Assembly: GCF_029369745.1 (NCBI RefSeq)
Contig: NZ_CP120210.1
Coordinates: 7,378,001 to 7,442,000 of the forward strand
Source of the DNA: Amycolatopsis sp. QT-25
Lineage (GTDB): Bacteria; Actinomycetota; Actinomycetes; Mycobacteriales; Pseudonocardiaceae
Length of the DNA stretch: 64,000 nt
Direction: 5' to 3'
The translations under genes and the position numbers were made by a program. The notes under the pieces were generated by a model. That model saw only the letters and a program-made list of their open reading frames with translations, did not search any database and was not told the DNA's origin. Positions 61,503 to 64,000 of the stretch are shown here, in pieces. How positions within the stretch are numbered: the stretch's first letter is position 1; each line of letters starts with the position of its first letter.

Positions 61503-62129
61503 TCAGGCGGCGGTGCTCAGGGTCGCCACCGGGGCGACGGCCTTGTCACCGGCCAGCGCACGAACGAGCACGTCGTGCACCTCGGCGGCCTCGGGCAGCT
61601 GCCAGCCCCAGACCTCGGGCTTGACCCGCCAGTGCACGACACCGTGCTGGAACGGCGACGGCGGCAGCGGGATGTAGTCGTTCGCGCCGTGCCACTGGAT
61701 CGAAGTCTCGTCGGCCAGTTCCCGCGGGATGCTCGTGGCGACGGTGGTGAGGAACAGCCAGCGGCCGTTCGGCATCGCGACGATCGGCGCCGGGTGGCCG
61801 GTGGCGCGCAGCAGACGGGCCGCGGCCTTGCCGAGTTCGTCGTCGACCTCGATGGCGTCCAGCACGGTGCCGGTGGCCACGAGCAGGCTGTGCGTTTCGT
61901 CGCCGAACCAGGTGGCGACCTCATGGGGATGGGTCACCGTCAGTTCACGCCAGTCGTCTTGGGCCGGGACGGGACGCCGCCAGGTGAGGTCGTCACCTTC
62001 GGCGGTGAGCACCGCGGGCTCGGCACCCGGGAGCACCGGCCAGCCACGCCAGGCGAGACCGATCGCCTCCGCCCGCATTTCGATGCGGAAGGCGCCCCGC
62101 CAGCTGTCCGGCCAATTCGCGTCCAACAT
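61503..62129 (-). CDS. Prim-Pol-domain-like protein
   Basis: 208 residues. Resembles the truncated bifunctional DNA primase/polymerase family of actinobacteria: GWPVLPG near residue 29, the Trp-rich HPHEVATWFGDETHSLLVATG segment, PNGRWLFLTTV, and IPLPPSPFQHGVVHW. The family includes DxD or DxH catalytic residues, but I cannot locate them with certainty, so activity is doubtful. The start is at ATG 62129. The helicase gene ends 12 bp from its stop on the other strand, with no room for a terminator. Confidence 0.65.
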   Translation of the reverse strand: MLDANWPDSWRGAFRIEMRAEAIGLAWRGWPVLPGAEPAVLTAEGDDLTWRRPVPAQDDWRELTVTHPHEVATWFGDETHSLLVATGTVLDAIEVDDELGKAAARLLRATGHPAPIVAMPNGRWLFLTTVATSIPRELADETSIQWHGANDYIPLPPSPFQHGVVHWRVKPEVWGWQLPEAAEVHDVLVRALAGDKAVAPVATLSTAA

Positions 62130-62548
62130 TACTGTCCCTGCCTCAGGTCAACTCTGTCCTGTGTCTGTCTCTGTCGCACCGGCCTCGGCGAACTTCTCGA
62201 AGTGGCGCATGTCTCAATAAACGGCAATTTGCATATCGGGAGAAGACCTCACGCGACAACCGGCGGTTACGCAGCGATGAACGCGCCGCAGGGCGACCGG
62301 ACGGACCGAACCCCGGAAGTCCGGTCAACCGCCGTCTCCGACCGGACCGGGGCCGTTCGTCGCAGCGGACGTGGGCTTCCGGCCTCTGTGACGGTGCTCA
62401 CGGCGAGCGGCGGACGACCGTTCGGCGGAGCGCTGATCATCTTTTCGACCGCTCGCCGTACGGCAACGACCGCTGCTCGCGCCCAGCGATCACTCATACG
62501 TACTTCCGGCCGGTCCCCGCCCGGCGACCGTTCATCGTGCGACGCCCG
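62130..62548. other. Intergenic region, AT-rich start, no supported gene
   Basis: A 419-bp interval upstream of the Prim-Pol-like gene and downstream of the Tad pilus genes. Positions 62205-62240 are AT-rich for this genome (AATAAACGGCAATTTGC) and may hold its promoter. A minus-strand frame of 76 residues (62267-62497, MSDRWARAAVVAV...) has a possible GGAAG ribosome site, but its third-position GC is lower than that of neighbours, so I do not call it. Confidence 0.4.
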
Positions 62549-62905
62549 TCACGGTGGCCGGTCGACCGGACCGGCCCTGGCCCGTGCCTCCGCCCGTCCG
62601 ACGGCCGCCAGGTGCCCCGACGGCTCCGAACGCACCTCGACCAGGGCATCACCGCGTTCCCACCGGCAGGTGAGCAGCGTGGCCGACATCCGGACAGTGA
62701 CCTGCCGCGCCCGTTCACAGGCCGCGCCGGGACCATCCGTCGCGTGCGAGGCCGCCGCGAGTGCCGCGAGATCGGCGGCGGCCTCGGCGCGATGCCGGGT
62801 CGTGACGGCGGCGCCGAGCCAGAAGGCGAACACCGCCGCGCCGATCAGGATGGCGACGATCGAGGCGGTCCACGCGGTCGCGACGCCACGATCGTCCGTG
62901 GTCAC
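62549..62905 (-). CDS. TadE/TadG-like pilus-associated protein (Rv3654c type)
   Basis: 118 residues. A short positively charged start, RGVATAWTASIVAILIGAAVFAFWLG as a single N-terminal helix, then RHRAEAAADLAALAAAS, the signature of TadE-like minor pseudopilins, and a Cys pair. The conserved family of actinobacterial Flp pilus loci is Rv3654c-like. The GTG or ATG starts overlap the upstream gene by four bases. Confidence 0.85.
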   Translation of the reverse strand: MTTDDRGVATAWTASIVAILIGAAVFAFWLGAAVTTRHRAEAAADLAALAAASHATDGPGAACERARQVTVRMSATLLTCRWERGDALVEVRSEPSGHLAAVGRAEARARAGPVDRPP

Positions 62906-63240
62906 GGCCCGCTCCCCGGCTCGGCGATGGCGAAGGCACGGGAACTCAGCCGGATGCCCGGCAGGAGTCCGGCCGCCGGTGCGGCTTCGACACCGGCGGA
63001 GATGGTGTCGCCTTCCCGGACGACGTCCAGCCGCGCGCCGCGGGGCGCGATCTCCCGGACCGCCTGTTCGGCACGGGCGGGCTGGCCGCGGGCGAGGAGC
63101 CTGGCCGCCTCGCGGGCCGCGTCGGTGCAGCGGAGCTGGTCGGTGGCGACCCCGATCCCGGCGAACAGCAGCACCGAGACGAAGGTCAGCACGCCGATGC
63201 CGAGCGCGGCCTCCACCGTGACGGATCCGCGGTCGGGCAT
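62902..63240 (-). CDS. TadE-family minor pilin (Rv3655c type)
   Basis: 112 residues. GSVTVEAALGIGVLTFVSVLLF, with the pilin-like Glu after Val-Thr, forms the N-terminal helix that follows the processing site; CTDAAREAARLLARGQ is the typical TadE helix. Probably processed by a TadV-type prepilin peptidase and inserted in the pilus. Starts one base into the DUF4244 stop. Confidence 0.88.
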   Translation of the reverse strand: MPDRGSVTVEAALGIGVLTFVSVLLFAGIGVATDQLRCTDAAREAARLLARGQPARAEQAVREIAPRGARLDVVREGDTISAGVEAAPAAGLLPGIRLSSRAFAIAEPGSGP

Positions 63241-63413
63241 CAGAACTTCACCGACAGGGCCCGCTCGATGAGCCCGGTGAGCCCGGCGACGACGGATTCG
63301 CTGCTGACGACCAGGTAGAGGACGGTGGCCAGCGCGGCGGCGGCCAGGGTGGCGATGGCGTATTCGATCGTCGCCATGCCGCCGTCGTCGCGGAAGGTGG
63401 GGAGCTTGTCCAT
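63240..63413 (-). CDS. DUF4244 Flp-pilin-like protein (Rv3656c type)
   Basis: 57 residues from ATG 63413. A short leader MDKLPTFRDDGG is cut before MATIEYAIATLAAAALATVLYLVV, the Flp pilin core (MATIEYA) with the conserved Glu. It is the probable major pilin. The remaining residues end in SVKF. A 40-bp gap separates it from the upstream TadC-type gene, giving room for strong translation. Confidence 0.88.
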   Translation of the reverse strand: MDKLPTFRDDGGMATIEYAIATLAAAALATVLYLVVSSESVVAGLTGLIERALSVKF

Positions 63414-63453
63414 GGAATCGCCTTTCGGATCGGTGTGGTCGGTGGCCCGACTC

Positions 63454-64000
63454 TCAGATGACGCCGCCGAGACGGCCGGCGAGGCCGAGCACGACGGGCA
63501 GGACACCGAGGCAGAGGAACGCGGGCAGGAAACAGAGGCCGATAGGTGCCGCGAGCAGCACTCCGGCCCGTTCGGCGCGTTCTTCGGCTTCGGCGGAGAG
63601 CGATTCGCGCAGTCTTCGCGCGAGGTCTTTCGCGTGTGTCGCGAGCGCGGTGCCCGCTCTCGCCGTGCGGACGGCAGCGACGGACAGTTCGGTCAGGCCG
63701 GGCCGATCGCGGATCGGGGCCCAGGCTTCCGCCGGCCCGATACCCACGGCGAGGCGCGCCGCCACCGAACGCAGGGCCGCCGCGGTCTCCGCTGACGCGG
63801 CCGGTACGACGGCCTCGAGCGCGACAGGTACCGGCAGCCCGCCCGCCAGGCAGGCGGCCAGCAGATCGAGCGTGGCGGCGGACCGGAGGAGTTCGGACAC
63901 GCCTCTCTCCCGAGGCGGTCGTTCCCGAAGCCAGGTGAGGAGACGGCTGGTCCGCGCGATGGGCCGGGCGGTGACGTGCGGCCACGAGAAGACAGCACCG
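63454..64000 (-). CDS. TadC-type type II secretion F-family protein (partial)
   Basis: The frame is open to the window edge and the residues before GTG 63900 (VFSWPHVTARPIARTSRLLTWL) continue the protein, so I annotate it as 5'-partial with at least 182 residues. The visible part carries the T2SS-F pattern AATLDLLAACLAGGLPVPVALEAV, an amphipathic middle segment, and the final transmembrane helices VLLAAPIGLCFLPAFLCLG and VVLGLAGRLGGVI. It is the inner-membrane platform protein of the Tad pilus (Rv3657c). TadA and TadB should lie upstream beyond 64 kb. Confidence 0.85.
   Translation of the reverse strand, partial: GAVFSWPHVTARPIARTSRLLTWLRERPPRERGVSELLRSAATLDLLAACLAGGLPVPVALEAVVPAASAETAAALRSVAARLAVGIGPAEAWAPIRDRPGLTELSVAAVRTARAGTALATHAKDLARRLRESLSAEAEERAERAGVLLAAPIGLCFLPAFLCLGVLPVVLGLAGRLGGVI

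Noticed and set aside
62267..62497. 76-codon minus-strand frame between the pilus and Prim-Pol-like genes
   Set aside because: Third-position GC is lower than that of neighbours and no family pattern is visible; left as intergenic.

Overview
This is chromosomal DNA of a high-GC actinomycete. I place it in the Pseudonocardiales and think it is Amycolatopsis-like. The grounds are strong GC bias at third codon positions, lsr2, an IdeR-type iron box, type VII (ESX) secretion genes of the PE/PPE/EspG kind, and gene order. The order follows Mycobacterium tuberculosis from lsr2/lysS (Rv3597c-Rv3598c) through pan and fol genes to ftsH (Rv3610c), then hpt-tilS-DUF2342-dacB-ppa (Rv3624c-Rv3628), and later topA-Rv3647c-like-helicase-Tad pilus (Rv3646c-Rv3657c). 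The genus is an inference; no 16S rRNA is present.

Layout. 0.16-2.5 kb: an iron-regulated FhuF-like protein, a DinB-fold protein and an AraC regulator. 2.5-19.4 kb: lsr2 and lysS, two coupled methyltransferases, then a long minus-strand run of coaX-panD-panC-DUF2520, a PrsW protease, two membrane proteins and folK-folB-folP-folE-ftsH. It supplies coenzyme A and folate precursors and is interrupted by one opposed merR gene with its own operator. 19.6-23.4 kb: an ESX substrate cassette (PE-like, PPE-like, two EspG proteins) at the ftsH-hpt interval, where M. tuberculosis carries espACD, esxVW and PE32/PPE65. 23.5-30.4 kb: hpt, tilS, a metalloprotease-like protein, a D,D-carboxypeptidase, ppa and glyA.

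30.8-41 kb is accessory: gamma-carbonic anhydrase, a secreted M14 carboxypeptidase, TetR, a GreA-like factor, a membrane-tethered PstS-like protein, then a compact five-gene oxidative operon (Baeyer-Villiger monooxygenase, a truncated monooxygenase paralogue, a diiron ferritin-like protein, SDR, lipase) opposite a TetR regulator. It resembles the mycobacterial mymA operon. A tRNA-Thr(CGU) follows.

41-59 kb: a secreted membrane-anchored protein of unknown function, a convergent intergenic region with DnaA boxes, holB, an MFS transporter fused to a dTMP kinase-like domain whose active-site motifs are degenerate, a second cassette with two EspG-like paralogues, topA, a secreted serine protease, a WhiA-like orphan, two lipoproteins and the proton-pumping pyrophosphatase hppA. 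59-64 kb: an MrfA-like helicase, a Prim-Pol-like protein and the distal end of a Tad pilus operon that runs off the window.

Convergent gene ends are repeatedly closed by long near-perfect palindromes, several sharing the same sequence core.
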